Positions 53,139 to 62,184 are shown, counted from the first letter of the stretch. The stretch: 64,000 nt of DNA from Chitinophaga barathri (GCF_003807585.1 NZ_RMBX01000001.1:496001-560000); one strand, 5' to 3'. Notes: generated by a model not told the origin, from the sequence alone. Translations and numbers: made by a program.

Positions 53139-54185
53139 TTACCGGCTGCGGCGCCGCAACTGCAGTGCTGGCTGGCTGATGTCCTGTTGTTTAGGAATGA
53201 TGAAGTTGAACGACGGCTGATATCGGGCGGCGGCAAGCGCGTAGGATTGTCGCGTGATGTCAACACCTTCGCGGTTCGAAGAATTTCGTAGCGCGCCAAT
53301 GAGGTCAGCTATCGAGACTGACTTTTCGTTTTTGTCCAATATGAGGATTCGGGCATTAATCGCATCAACAGTCATGGAGAAGCTACTGACGTCCTCCTTT
53401 TCCAAGCGCCAGCCAATTCTTTCTCCCCTCTCAAGAAAAATCTCGACCATGTCTATGGACGCATATTTCGGAATAAAAGGTTTGAGCGCATCCAATTCTT
53501 TCCTGAGTGTCAAGCGATGCTGCGGATAATCGATCAGTGCAAATGCACCACTGATGCTTCGTCTGGAGTAATCGACCTGATACCAGTGACCCTGGCCTGC
53601 CTTTTTGCAGATAAAGACGGCCCGTGAGCGCGGCGGTGTGAGCAAGTCGATTGCTTTGCGCATTGTCACGCCGTTATGGCTACTAAAAAAGCAGGATATG
53701 GAATTTCGCCCAGCATACTCATGGAGCTCAGCGGTATTAATGCCGGCTATGTTCCTCGACTGCAGAAATCCTGTTGCCATCCTGTAAAACTGATGGCGAT
53801 CGTGTTCCTTTAATAGGCCGAGCATAGCAATAGCCTGTTGCTGAGCGGTAGCGTCAACCTCCGGGTCTCCACTCTGGAACCCTGGAATGAACGCTTTAAT
53901 CATATCATGGTGGAGTTGCAAAGTATCAACCGGCGTGCTCCGTGTCAAATCATACTCCGGAAATTGGTAAAGATGATGGCCGAGGTAATTGCAAACACCG
54001 TTGTCGCTGGAAAAATGGAGCTCCTGGAAAAAAGCGCCGGCAGGCGTCACGATAACGTGTGGCAGGGTAAAGAATGCCTCTCCTTTACGCACGGCAATCT
54101 GCGCCTGGATTGCCATATGCGGTGGCATTTCAGCCCTATCGATCTGCATGACCAATTCAGAAAAGTTGCGGATAGCATGTTTCAT
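53139..54185 (-). CDS. 348-residue ICE protein of unknown function
   Basis: A soluble protein with a mixed alpha/beta look (HAIRNFSELVMQIDRAEMPP, FFTLPHVIVTPAGAFFQELH, AQQQAIAMLGLLKEHDRHQF). It ends in a basic Arg tail (LRRRSR). I recognise no motif. It starts 15 bases after the stop of the basic 195-residue gene and is followed by the 481-residue gene. The block position suggests a role in mating or in DNA processing but nothing in the sequence proves it. Confidence 0.65.
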   Translation of the reverse strand: MKHAIRNFSELVMQIDRAEMPPHMAIQAQIAVRKGEAFFTLPHVIVTPAGAFFQELHFSSDNGVCNYLGHHLYQFPEYDLTRSTPVDTLQLHHDMIKAFIPGFQSGDPEVDATAQQQAIAMLGLLKEHDRHQFYRMATGFLQSRNIAGINTAELHEYAGRNSISCFFSSHNGVTMRKAIDLLTPPRSRAVFICKKAGQGHWYQVDYSRRSISGAFALIDYPQHRLTLRKELDALKPFIPKYASIDMVEIFLERGERIGWRLEKEDVSSFSMTVDAINARILILDKNEKSVSIADLIGALRNSSNREGVDITRQSYALAAARYQPSFNFIIPKQQDISQPALQLRRRSR

Positions 54186-54200
54186 ACGATGCAGTTGAGG

Positions 54201-54788
54201 TTAGGACATACTCATTCCATTGCGGGGCGTATCCTGTTTGATTTGCCGGCTGGTCGATCGGGCGACAGAGCGGTTGAGCTGCACGGTAGCAGCGGGTTTC
54301 TTTCTTGGAACTACATTCTGGTTACCACCCGCTATCAACTTCTTTCCGACTTCGGTTTGAGAGGCTCGTATGCCGGGCAAGTCCATGATTTTTGTCATCT
54401 GTGGCCCTTTGAAGCGCACAACGTTGGCTTTCTGATAGTTTGGGTGACCATCATTAAATTCCTTGCCTCTTTGGAAAACGGCTTTTCCCGCCTTTTGTAA
54501 TTGGCGGCCCGTCCAACGTACAAATGCCTTGGTGTTGCGCTTCAACCAATTGGGATCGAGCTTGCTGTTGATGGACTTACGGCCATCACGGATGGATTCC
54601 AAGATCATCTGGTCCTCCATAGAAGGTGACTTCCCATATTCGCGCAGTACCTGTCCATAAAACTTCCGGGTAGCTTTCAGGTGGGGGCGAGATCCCAGGT
54701 GCTTTCCGCCTATTTCGTTGTTGCGTTTTTGGTGTATCGCCCGGAACAATTCGAGTTTATCCTGCAGCGGCAATTGCTTGTTCTTCAT
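54201..54788 (-). CDS. 195-residue basic ICE protein, unknown
   Basis: Strongly basic, soluble and helical at the N terminus (LPLQDKLELFRAIHQKRNNE), with a Lys/Arg-rich middle (SRPHLKATRKFYGQVLREYG) and a low-complexity C-terminal third (VARSTSRQIKQDTPRNG). It could bind DNA. It directly follows traN in the transcript (32-base gap) and is not one of TraO, TraP or TraQ as I know them. Confidence 0.65.
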   Translation of the reverse strand: MKNKQLPLQDKLELFRAIHQKRNNEIGGKHLGSRPHLKATRKFYGQVLREYGKSPSMEDQMILESIRDGRKSINSKLDPNWLKRNTKAFVRWTGRQLQKAGKAVFQRGKEFNDGHPNYQKANVVRFKGPQMTKIMDLPGIRASQTEVGKKLIAGGNQNVVPRKKPAATVQLNRSVARSTSRQIKQDTPRNGMSMS

Positions 54789-54820
54789 ATCTCGATTTTT
54801 AATAATGAATTAATCGTGTT

Positions 54821-55678
54821 TCAAAACGTGCTAACCTGTAGCAGGTGTCTGCCTTTGAGGCGCAGTTGCAGCACCCGGTCACCGCCCTGTTCAAAGACTT
54901 CCGCGCAAAACATTTTGCCTTCCGCGATGGTGAATTTTGGCACGGCGATCACGATCGTAGCTTGCCCTTTCGCTGACACGCGCGTGGAAGGGCTGGAGAG
55001 CAGGTGTAAGGGCTCTATTTTAGTTTCCATCATCGAGGTACGTTTGACGCGCTTGCGGTCGCGCACATAAAAGCGGGTAATATCCAGATCATAGTCTACC
55101 GGAGAGCCGTTACGGATGCCAAACGAAAGGAACATTACGCCATCTTTTAGCAGTATGTTATGAAGCCGCATGTACACATCACCCACCTTGCGACTTACCG
55201 GCCCGCTGCGCCGTGGCGCTGTCGCTGCGGTAACCAGTGCGCAGGAGGCGATATCGGCGGCGTTCATACGACCACCTTCAAAGCGTGCCTGACCGCCGGA
55301 GGGCTTCGCGGAAAAATCGAATAGGTAGGATGCTGGAGTTGGATTGTAGCGGACCGAAAAAGAGTAGATCATGCCGTCGATGGTAAAGACCGTCAGGTTG
55401 GTGGCAGGCATCTGGTTGCTGGCTGCTTTGACCCGTAATACGTTGCTGACACCTGGCACCACGCTGGTAGATAGGTCGGGATGACCGCGGTCTATGCAGT
55501 TTTCGCAAATGGCGACAGGAAAAATGAGCACGGTAGTAGCGCCGGCAGAAATGGGTAGATCCTGTATAACGGTGGTGCTGGCGACCGTAGGATGTAACAG
55601 TGACTTGTCCTGGGCGACGGCGACGAAGGTTGCCAGCACGCCCAAAACGAAAAAAAGTGGGAAACGATAATGTCTCAT
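54821..55678 (-). CDS. traN: Conjugative transposon protein TraN (DUF4138)
   Basis: 285 residues from the ATG at 55678, which opens a signal peptide (FFVLGVLATFVAVAQ). The TraN-type DUF4138 body is seen in TTVLIFPVAICENCIDRGHP and NLTVFTIDGMIYSFSVRYNP. It is a VirB9-like outer-membrane-complex protein of the Bacteroides mating apparatus. It lies 31 bases after traM. A longer frame upstream is ignored because it lacks a signal peptide. Confidence 0.92.
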   Translation of the reverse strand: MRHYRFPLFFVLGVLATFVAVAQDKSLLHPTVASTTVIQDLPISAGATTVLIFPVAICENCIDRGHPDLSTSVVPGVSNVLRVKAASNQMPATNLTVFTIDGMIYSFSVRYNPTPASYLFDFSAKPSGGQARFEGGRMNAADIASCALVTAATAPRRSGPVSRKVGDVYMRLHNILLKDGVMFLSFGIRNGSPVDYDLDITRFYVRDRKRVKRTSMMETKIEPLHLLSSPSTRVSAKGQATIVIAVPKFTIAEGKMFCAEVFEQGGDRVLQLRLKGRHLLQVSTF

Positions 55679-55709
55679 GGTGAGAAACAGTTTAAGTGAG
55701 AAAAAAATA

Positions 55710-56990
55710 TTACTGGTTGGTTTGGGTTGAGCGAAGCAATACCGGATATCCGGCTTTGACGGTAACCGGGTCAACCTTGACTTTCCGGGAAAGCAAGTTT
55801 TTGGCTGTCTCCAGGCCCGCGGTAGCCGCCTGAGCTTCGATAGAAGGGTTCAGGGAAGAGAGCGCCACCGACTGGATGGTGCGGTCCGTTGCTTCTTTAC
55901 TGACTTCCCGCGTAATGGACCCGTGAATACGAATACCAGGGTTGGCATCGTAGTCGTATACTTCCAACCTGACAGGCATCAGTTCATTGGATATGCCCAA
56001 ACCGGTTACCTGTACGGTAAGCCGTTCACCGGATAGCGAGCACATTCCCCACACGCAGACACCTTTGGGAACAAATCGACCGTCGACAAATACGGGTTGG
56101 ACAAGTCGAAGTTTGATCCATGCACCGCTGACGATTTGTTGTGTTTCATGAACGACGGCGGCGATGGCGGTGTGGTCTGTGAGGGTATCTGCCGAGAGGC
56201 CGTCGCCGCTGCCAAAGAATGCGCCGCGTGTTGTAACCCCTACCCCACTGGTGTCGGCTGTTGGAGCAAGGCCGCCGAAGTAGTCCTTATGTGCCGTAGC
56301 TGGCGTTATGGTCACTGGTATGACACGCCCCTGTTGCTTACGGGATACATCCTTTAGGCGATCGGTGACCCTGCTGGGATGCTGAATATCCAGGATCGTC
56401 TCCATCATCCCCTTCATCTGTTGCATTTCAGCGTCCATACCACCGGCTGCCTGCTGCTGAATTTGTGACATCTGCTGTTGCAGGCCCTGGAACTGACTAT
56501 CATTACCCTGGACCGGATCACTGCCGGGCAAGTCAACTTTCCGCCCGGTCTTTTCCATTTCGGCCTGATCAATGAGGTGTTGAATACCCGCAAGGCGCTC
56601 CTGGAGCTGGGCAACCTGGTGATCGGGATCGCGTCTGGGCCGGGAAGAGGGGTAAGTCTCCAAGGCCGGCGAAAACGGAGCATCCACCGCGCCCGCTGGC
56701 GGCTGCTGCCCGTTCGCATTACTATTGGTGTCAAAAATCCCGGCTACATTTTCCCGGCCTGCTTTGGCGGAATCTTCTTCTGCCCGCTTGTAAAGGCTCA
56801 TTTTATCGAGCATGTTGCCTTCTACTTCAGGTGAAGGCAGTACGGCATTGAGTGAGCTGGGTTTGCTCTCTGCATGTCCTTCTTTGTCCTTTCCCCCTCC
56901 CATCATGGAGAAGAATATTGCACAGAACGGGAAGAACAGTAGTGGCAGGAATATTTTCGCTTTCTTGTTGTTCTTTTTGGTGACTTGCAT
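55710..56990 (-). CDS. traM: Conjugative transposon protein TraM
   Basis: 426 residues, a VirB10-like inner-to-outer membrane bridge. The N-terminal cytoplasmic basic stretch is followed by one membrane helix (FLPLLFFPFCAIFFSMMGGG), a Pro/Gln-rich middle with coiled parts (QVAQLQERLAGIQHLIDQAE), and the conserved C-terminal domain (TRGAFFGSGDGLSADTL, IKLRLVQPVFVDGRFVPKGV, YDYDANPGIRIHGSI). It lies between the TraL-like gene and traN. Confidence 0.93.
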   Translation of the reverse strand: MQVTKKNNKKAKIFLPLLFFPFCAIFFSMMGGGKDKEGHAESKPSSLNAVLPSPEVEGNMLDKMSLYKRAEEDSAKAGRENVAGIFDTNSNANGQQPPAGAVDAPFSPALETYPSSRPRRDPDHQVAQLQERLAGIQHLIDQAEMEKTGRKVDLPGSDPVQGNDSQFQGLQQQMSQIQQQAAGGMDAEMQQMKGMMETILDIQHPSRVTDRLKDVSRKQQGRVIPVTITPATAHKDYFGGLAPTADTSGVGVTTRGAFFGSGDGLSADTLTDHTAIAAVVHETQQIVSGAWIKLRLVQPVFVDGRFVPKGVCVWGMCSLSGERLTVQVTGLGISNELMPVRLEVYDYDANPGIRIHGSITREVSKEATDRTIQSVALSSLNPSIEAQAATAGLETAKNLLSRKVKVDPVTVKAGYPVLLRSTQTNQ

Positions 56991-57021
56991 GTTGCACTAA
57001 TTTGATCGTTTACAAAATGGC

Positions 57022-57543
57022 TCATGGTCTCAGTTGCTGTTCGAGGGTTAGGACGCTGTCGATGAAGCCGGGCCTACGCCGGTTAAAGGCAGCTACGGTG
57101 TCCCTACCTGCCGGTGTTGCCATCAGGCTATCGAGGCGCGCCCGAAATAGCCGCAGGTAGAGAGTGTCCTCTGCCGTTAGCCGTGGAAGCAGGTCCGTTG
57201 GTGGAGCCACCGGCGCTCCCATGTTGATGGCCGTTGCGCGCTGTGGTGCTCCAGGATTTTTGAGCTGGTAGAAGACCACCGAGAAGCTGATGGCCTGGGA
57301 GACCAGGACGAACAAGACCAGGAAGCGTTTCTGCTCCCGCCGGGTCCAATGGCGGGTGCGATGGTTCAAAACGCGGCCAAAATGCCCGGCGAGCGCAGCG
57401 TAACGACGGGTTATCCAAGCTGCACCGCGGCTCCGTGCGCGGCTAATAGGGCTCTGCAGTTTGGGGCTACCCTGCGCTTCAGGCTGAACCAGTGGTGCTT
57501 CTTTCCCGATTGGTGGAATGGATGGTGCCTTTTGCATGGTCAA
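57022..57543 (-). CDS. TraL-like single-pass membrane protein
   Basis: 173 residues. The N-terminal third is Pro- and Arg-rich, then one membrane helix (FLVLFVLVSQAISFSVVFYQ) and a soluble end (RLFRARLDSLMATPAGRDTV). It stands where TraL lies in Bacteroides elements, between traK and traM, and is of similar architecture, but I cannot confirm homology by eye. Its start overlaps the end of traK by four bases. Confidence 0.7.
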   Translation of the reverse strand: MTMQKAPSIPPIGKEAPLVQPEAQGSPKLQSPISRARSRGAAWITRRYAALAGHFGRVLNHRTRHWTRREQKRFLVLFVLVSQAISFSVVFYQLKNPGAPQRATAINMGAPVAPPTDLLPRLTAEDTLYLRLFRARLDSLMATPAGRDTVAAFNRRRPGFIDSVLTLEQQLRP

Positions 57544-58157
57544 CGTTTTTCGGTGAGTATGTCCCTGTTGTCGAGCGTCACCCAGCGTTCAATGAGTAGG
57601 CCATGGCTGTTATGGTCGGAGCGGTCCACGTCACGGAGATAGCCTTCGGTAACGAGAGAGCGGGTAAGGATTACCGATGGACGGATGATGCGCTGACGCC
57701 CGTAGAACCGGAAATAGTAGGGAAAGGTGCTTGTATTGACCTGCACACTGTCTACTTTTAACTCCTGGCTGACGTTGCCGGCGATTACGGCTGCGAAGTA
57801 GCCATTTTCTTTCAGGGCATCGTAGGCTTCTTTGGCGGATCGGTCGGCCATATAAAAAGCCGAAGCGACCCTCGCCTCGATGGCCTTTTCGTCGGGGCTG
57901 AGTGTAAAAAACAACTCGTGAAAGCGGCTAACGTGATCGCGTGCCTCCACCGGCAGGTTATCGGTACGGGTGGAGATCTCTGCGCCGTAAGCCTTTCCGT
58001 CTGCCAGTACGTATATCTTTTCTGCTGCCTGGCTAAGTCTGGACATACAATAGTAGATGGTAAACCCACATAAGGCGGCGCAAACCACCACGACCACCAT
58101 GGTAAAAAGGCGGACGTGCTTAAAAGCGGTTTCGATGTTGTTCAGGTGCTGAAACAT
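57540..58157 (-). CDS. traK: Conjugative transposon protein TraK
   Basis: 205 residues, VirB8-like. It has an N-terminal cytoplasmic part, a membrane helix (LFTMVVVVVCAALCGFTIYY), and a periplasmic domain typical of TraK (VEARDHVSRFHELFFTLSPD, VNTSTFPYYFRFYGRQRIIR). The last part (TEGYLRDVDRSDHNSHGLLI) is conserved in the family. It follows traJ by 23 bases. Confidence 0.95.
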   Translation of the reverse strand: MFQHLNNIETAFKHVRLFTMVVVVVCAALCGFTIYYCMSRLSQAAEKIYVLADGKAYGAEISTRTDNLPVEARDHVSRFHELFFTLSPDEKAIEARVASAFYMADRSAKEAYDALKENGYFAAVIAGNVSQELKVDSVQVNTSTFPYYFRFYGRQRIIRPSVILTRSLVTEGYLRDVDRSDHNSHGLLIERWVTLDNRDILTEKR

Positions 58158-58180
58158 AAAAGTGATTTTCAGATGAGAGG

Positions 58181-59395
58181 TCAGGATAGCTTGTCGCGGA
58201 AGTAGCCTGCGTTTGCCCCGTGGCCGGCGTGCCCTCCGGTTTGCATCAGGTGTTTATTGCCGTAGGCGTCAGCGGCCATGCCGCCGCCCATTCCCCCAGC
58301 CATGCCCATCCCGGCGGCTCCCATTGCTGCCGCGCCGCCGACAACCATGCCTGCGGCGCCGTAGGAGTATGATCCAGCCATCGACGTCATCTTGGCCGTT
58401 ACAGGACTGCCGCCGCCGGCATTGACGATCATGCTAGCAATGGAGGGTACGGTCGTGTAGCAGACGATACCGATGAGCATGAAAATCAGGTAACCAATGT
58501 CGGAGGTGGTAAAGAAGGAATCGCCGTAGGTCTCGATCTGGCTGATATCGAGGCGGATCATCTCTTCCTGAATCATCCCGAGCAAAGCACCCACGATATT
58601 GCATACCGGCAACCACAGGTAGTAGTTGATGTACCTAGCCAGCCAGATGGTGAGCGAATGCTGGAAGCCATCGAATATGGCGAGGGCGAAAACGAGCGGA
58701 CCAATTAAAGCCATGATCAGCAGGTTGAATGTCCTGAGCGTGTTGATACATAGCGCTGCTGCTTCGTAGAGCAGTTGCAACAGAAAGGAAACGACCTCTT
58801 TGAACCAGGTCTTAAGGCCATAGTAGCCTTTGGCCATGGCGAACTCCACGCTGTTGGTGAGGTAGCCCCATGGGGTTTCCATCATCCCTTCATCTTTGTG
58901 CGCGTATTTCATCCATTCGCTGCGGTCTCCCCTACCATTGTTGACGCCGTACATCAAATAAAATGGAGAAGTCTTCGCTTTCTGCTGGCGCTCTGCGATT
59001 AGCTCTTTGATCGTCCTGGTAGACTGGTCCATCATTTCCTGTGTGCCAGCTACGGCCGGAGACATAATCCCTCCAATCAGGGCTACGATGTGGCTAAAGT
59101 TGAATATGCAAAAGCCGAGGACGAACGGTCTGAATAGTGGGTAGAAGTCAATACTCTCCCCTGCCGCGATATGCTTCCATACGCGGTGGGCGATGTAGAA
59201 CGTGGCGCCGAAGCAGCCGATCAGTCGGGCTGACATCACCAGGTCCTGGCAGCGGGGCATCATTTTGTCGAATAGCCTGTTAAGTATGCCGTGAAGTCCG
59301 CGGATGTGCTCAGGGACGCCTTGGGCGCTGGCGGCTGCCGGCAGCAGGACGAGCAGGAATAAGGCGGTAATAATTGCAATGTGTCTATGTCGCAT
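58181..59395 (-). CDS. traJ: Conjugative transposon protein TraJ
   Basis: 404 residues, a VirB6-like polytopic inner-membrane channel protein. It has a signal peptide (LLVLLPAAASAQ) and several membrane segments (for example VLGFCIFNFSHIVALIGGIM, FNLLIMALIGPLVFALAIFD, IGYLIFMLIGIVCYTTVPSI). The C-terminal tail is unusually Gly/Ala/Met-rich (AAMGAAGMGMAGGMGGGM). The family passage FFTTSDIGYLIFMLIG is present. It follows the first of three TraI-like genes by 24 bases. Confidence 0.95.
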   Translation of the reverse strand: MRHRHIAIITALFLLVLLPAAASAQGVPEHIRGLHGILNRLFDKMMPRCQDLVMSARLIGCFGATFYIAHRVWKHIAAGESIDFYPLFRPFVLGFCIFNFSHIVALIGGIMSPAVAGTQEMMDQSTRTIKELIAERQQKAKTSPFYLMYGVNNGRGDRSEWMKYAHKDEGMMETPWGYLTNSVEFAMAKGYYGLKTWFKEVVSFLLQLLYEAAALCINTLRTFNLLIMALIGPLVFALAIFDGFQHSLTIWLARYINYYLWLPVCNIVGALLGMIQEEMIRLDISQIETYGDSFFTTSDIGYLIFMLIGIVCYTTVPSIASMIVNAGGGSPVTAKMTSMAGSYSYGAAGMVVGGAAAMGAAGMGMAGGMGGGMAADAYGNKHLMQTGGHAGHGANAGYFRDKLS

Positions 59396-59419
59396 GGTGG
59401 GGGCGTTACTGGTGAAAAA

Positions 59420-60067
59420 TTATGGTCGGGGCTGAATCCCGAAAAGGTTGGAGAGTGTCAAGGCTTCCGACTTGTCCTTTACCCGCTGAATGGCCAGCAA
59501 GCTCTGCTCAGTATTAAATTCGCGGAGGAAGGAAAACTTGCGTTCCATGTCGTCGGCAATGCGATCGATGGCCGCCATGCGTTCACTGTCATTCATCCGT
59601 GTCTGGCGGGCAGTGATGACCAACAACAACTCGTCGAGGTTGCCAAGACTATCCTGAAAAAGGCCGGCGTAGACACTGGCCAGGTATTCCATTTTTTCGA
59701 CGGTAAATGCGGCTGACCCACGAAAGCGGTTGTAGGCTGATTTATATTCCTTGACGATACGCAATTGGTAGTCTATGATGTCTACAATGCGGTAGTATTT
59801 GCGAACCTCGGGAGACACCTGGTAGAGGCCGTCGAGAAAAATATCATGGAGCTTGAAGTTGCCGCTGGTGACTTCTTTGACTTTGTTATAGCCATTAACC
59901 AGAAATTGGTAACCTTCATACATCCTTTGCAGAATCTGACGGTACTGGTTCAGCTTTTCAAGGTTGAGGATAAGCTGAGCGGCTTCATGCTCCTGGGCAC
60001 GCAGACCGACAGCGGGCGTGGCGGCGAAAACGGCCACCATGACCATGGAGATAATCATGAGTTTCAT
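59420..60067 (-). CDS. TraI-like secreted protein, paralogue 3 (before traJ)
   Basis: 215 residues with signal peptide (ATPAVGLRAQ). The rest is helical/coiled (LEKLNQYRQILQRMYEGYQF, ITARQTRMNDSERMAAIDRI). It shares with the two other genes of this block the ending pattern: a helix with Asn/Asp-Asp-Ala/Ser-Glu-Arg, then a Leu-Phe/Tyr-Gly/Asn-Ile/Leu close (LFGIQPRP). The position next to traJ matches TraI (DUF4141) of Bacteroides elements, a periplasmic component. Confidence 0.85.
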   Translation of the reverse strand: MKLMIISMVMVAVFAATPAVGLRAQEHEAAQLILNLEKLNQYRQILQRMYEGYQFLVNGYNKVKEVTSGNFKLHDIFLDGLYQVSPEVRKYYRIVDIIDYQLRIVKEYKSAYNRFRGSAAFTVEKMEYLASVYAGLFQDSLGNLDELLLVITARQTRMNDSERMAAIDRIADDMERKFSFLREFNTEQSLLAIQRVKDKSEALTLSNLFGIQPRP

Positions 60068-60073
60068 GGCAAG

Positions 60074-60739
60074 CTATTTTTTGAGGTCGTACAAATTGGT
60101 GAGAGTCGAACCTTCCATCGTTTCGGACATCCGTGATGTGACCAGGCTGCATGCTTCGGTACAGAATGTCTTGGTGAACATGAGTTTTCGCTGGCTGCGG
60201 GAAGCGAGATCTTCGATCCTGCGGATGCGCTCGGCGTCGTTCATTTCCAGGCGCCCATCGGTGAGGATAGAATGTAGTTCACGGGTCAGGTTATCACTGT
60301 CGGTAGCCACCGCGGCGCAAGTGTTGCGCAGAAAGGATCGCTGGTGTCCAGCGAGTACGGTGTCGCGGCGCATCAGTCGAAGAAACCGATCGAGGGATCG
60401 CTGGATGTCGAGGTTGTAGTTCAGTGCCTGCAAGGCAGCGGGATAGCGCCTTACAACGGGGTTTACCTGCTTTTTGCTGAGGTAGTAGAGGTCGTGAATG
60501 GTAAACTCGCCGTTTCGGACCTGGTGAATCGTGCTCAGGCCGTCCTTAACGATGGTATAGCCCTGCCGGGCGGCATTAAGATAGAGTTGGAGCTGGGCGA
60601 TCTGCGCCAGCGTATTGTTGCGCTCTTTCTTATTCTGGCCGAATAGGTCGCTAAACCGAAAGGAGATGGCTTGTCCAAAGGAAAGCTGTGGTGAAAAGAA
60701 AACGAAGACAGCGGTTATGGTGATGAGTACTTGTTTCAT
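60074..60739 (-). CDS. TraI-like secreted protein, paralogue 2
   Basis: 221 residues with a signal peptide (FFSPQLSFGQ). Helical, with the same C-terminal pattern as its neighbours (LEMNDAERIRRIEDLASRSQ, then LYDLKK). A single Cys pair (RNTCAAVATD, TFCTEACSL) differs from the other copies. It starts four bases into the end of the upstream 151-residue gene (ATGA-type overlap), so translation is coupled. Confidence 0.82.
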   Translation of the reverse strand: MKQVLITITAVFVFFSPQLSFGQAISFRFSDLFGQNKKERNNTLAQIAQLQLYLNAARQGYTIVKDGLSTIHQVRNGEFTIHDLYYLSKKQVNPVVRRYPAALQALNYNLDIQRSLDRFLRLMRRDTVLAGHQRSFLRNTCAAVATDSDNLTRELHSILTDGRLEMNDAERIRRIEDLASRSQRKLMFTKTFCTEACSLVTSRMSETMEGSTLTNLYDLKK

Positions 60740-61191
60740 GGTGAGATTTTTTTTGCGGTGAGGTTATTGAACCAAGCGGCGAGCTGGCGGGTCCAGCGCC
60801 GCTGCGGGAGCATCATTGTCTGGAGCATGCGGAAGAAAGGCAGGTTGTCGTTGGAGGTGATGGGTATCAGGTGGCTCAACCCGGGCTCGGTGAGCAATAC
60901 CGACTTGATGTGGTAGCTATCGGCGTGGCTATAGGTCACCTGCAGACGGCACCTGCGAACGGTTGAGCCAGTACGAGCAGGCAAGTCTGTTACAAGAAAA
61001 AAGGTGGCGGTGGCGGTTTCGTCTGTTTGCAGCAAAGACTCGATAGTGGACATGCACTGCTCTATGGCACCGGTGCTCAATTGCTGGTCAAAGACTTCGA
61101 TACAGAATTGTCCCTCATATCCTTTGCGCAGTAGCAGGTGGGCAAAGCTGGTGCACAACCCTGATTCCGAATAAACAGGCCGCGGTGTCAT
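60736..61191 (-). CDS. 151-residue ICE protein, unknown
   Basis: No signal peptide or membrane helix. The fold looks mixed (YEGQFCIEVFDQQLSTGAIE, TFFLVTDLPARTGSTVRRCR, LQVTYSHADSYHIKSVLLTE). It overlaps the neighbours on both sides by four bases, between two TraI-like genes, so it belongs to the mating apparatus or its regulation. I do not recognise the family. Confidence 0.72.
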   Translation of the reverse strand: MTPRPVYSESGLCTSFAHLLLRKGYEGQFCIEVFDQQLSTGAIEQCMSTIESLLQTDETATATFFLVTDLPARTGSTVRRCRLQVTYSHADSYHIKSVLLTEPGLSHLIPITSNDNLPFFRMLQTMMLPQRRWTRQLAAWFNNLTAKKISP

Positions 61192-61871
61192 GGTTTGATG
61201 TTATAAAGTCCTTGAAGCGTGGTAATTTCAGATTGCTCCTTTACCCGCTGCATTCCCAGCATCAGGTTCTGGTTAGTGTACTCGCGCAGATCGGCAAGGT
61301 TCTCGTCGACCATGTCAGAGACGCGGTGGATCAGCGCCAGGCGCTGAGCGTCGTCCATTTGGGTGGCGAAGCTGCGGATGACCAGGTGAATCTGGTCGAC
61401 GTTTCGCAGACTCTGTTCGAGGATTCCGGTGTATACATCCACCATGGAAAGCACTTCTTCAGGTTTGAAGGCTTTGATTTTGGTGATGGTGCTGATGGCG
61501 CGCTGGCATTCCTTTACCACCTGTACCTGGTTACTTACGATATCCTTGACGCGTTTGTAGTAGGTGATGGCGTTGCGCACGCGCCACAATTCGTCATAGT
61601 ACCCGCTGAAGAGTTCGGTCTGTTGCTTACTCCATTGATATATCTCGTCGAGCTTGAGTTTGCTTAGCAGATTCTCTAACTGCTTCTGCACGTTTTGCAG
61701 TTTGATGGTTTCGTTTTGCAGGCGCTGCACGGCGATATCGAAAGCACGTATCACCTTTTTGATGCCGGCCAGGATGATCTGGCTGATCGGATCTGTGGCG
61801 TTGGCCTGTTGCGGTGATACGCATATGGTTAGCATCACCGTGAGTGCTAAGAAAATAAGGTACCGCTTCAT
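61188..61871 (-). CDS. TraI-like secreted protein, paralogue 1
   Basis: 227 residues from the ATG at 61871, which opens a signal peptide (LICVSPQQANA-type, MKRYLIFLALTVML). A long coiled N-terminal half (LQNETIKLQNVQKQLENLLS) is followed by the shared TraI-like core (YYKRVKDIVSNQVQVVKECQ, RSFATQMDDAQRLALIHRV) and ending (LQGLYNIKP). An in-frame ATG upstream (61982) lacks a signal peptide. The stop overlaps the next start by four bases. Confidence 0.82.
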   Translation of the reverse strand: MKRYLIFLALTVMLTICVSPQQANATDPISQIILAGIKKVIRAFDIAVQRLQNETIKLQNVQKQLENLLSKLKLDEIYQWSKQQTELFSGYYDELWRVRNAITYYKRVKDIVSNQVQVVKECQRAISTITKIKAFKPEEVLSMVDVYTGILEQSLRNVDQIHLVIRSFATQMDDAQRLALIHRVSDMVDENLADLREYTNQNLMLGMQRVKEQSEITTLQGLYNIKP

Positions 61872-62184
61872 CGATGTACGTTTGAAGTGAAAAAATGGGG
61901 GAATTACCATGAGCCGCGGAGCCTTGCGGCAATGGCTGGATGAGCGAGAGGCGGGCTCAACGCGAGAAAAATCGATGCGCATGGCGAGGCTGCCAGCGAG
62001 AATACGCTTATTGAAAAGGTAAAGGGGCGGTGGAGTGGAGTCCCCTGGGAAGTTTACAGGCAGCAGTTAGTGGAGGCGCTGCGCTGAGGTGTCGAACTGC
62101 CGTTCGGCAACCAATTATGATGACCGCCATGAAGCGAAAAGGCCGGTCCTATTATAGCAATCGTTATCCTGGGTTGGCTTACTG
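61872..62184. other. Gap with a possible broken plus-strand ORF
   Basis: 313 bases between the lipoprotein gene and the TraI-like genes. On the plus strand an ATG at 61909 opens MSRGALRQWLDEREAGSTRE. A different frame, open from 61944 to the TGA at 62087, reads NTLIEKVKGRWSGVPWEVYR, then QQLVEALR. Read together they look like one short gene with a shifted frame. It runs against the operon. I cannot name it. Confidence 0.3.

Noticed and set aside
59420..61871. A phage structural module
   Set aside because: The signal peptides and the neighbouring traJ/K/M/N identify a conjugation operon.
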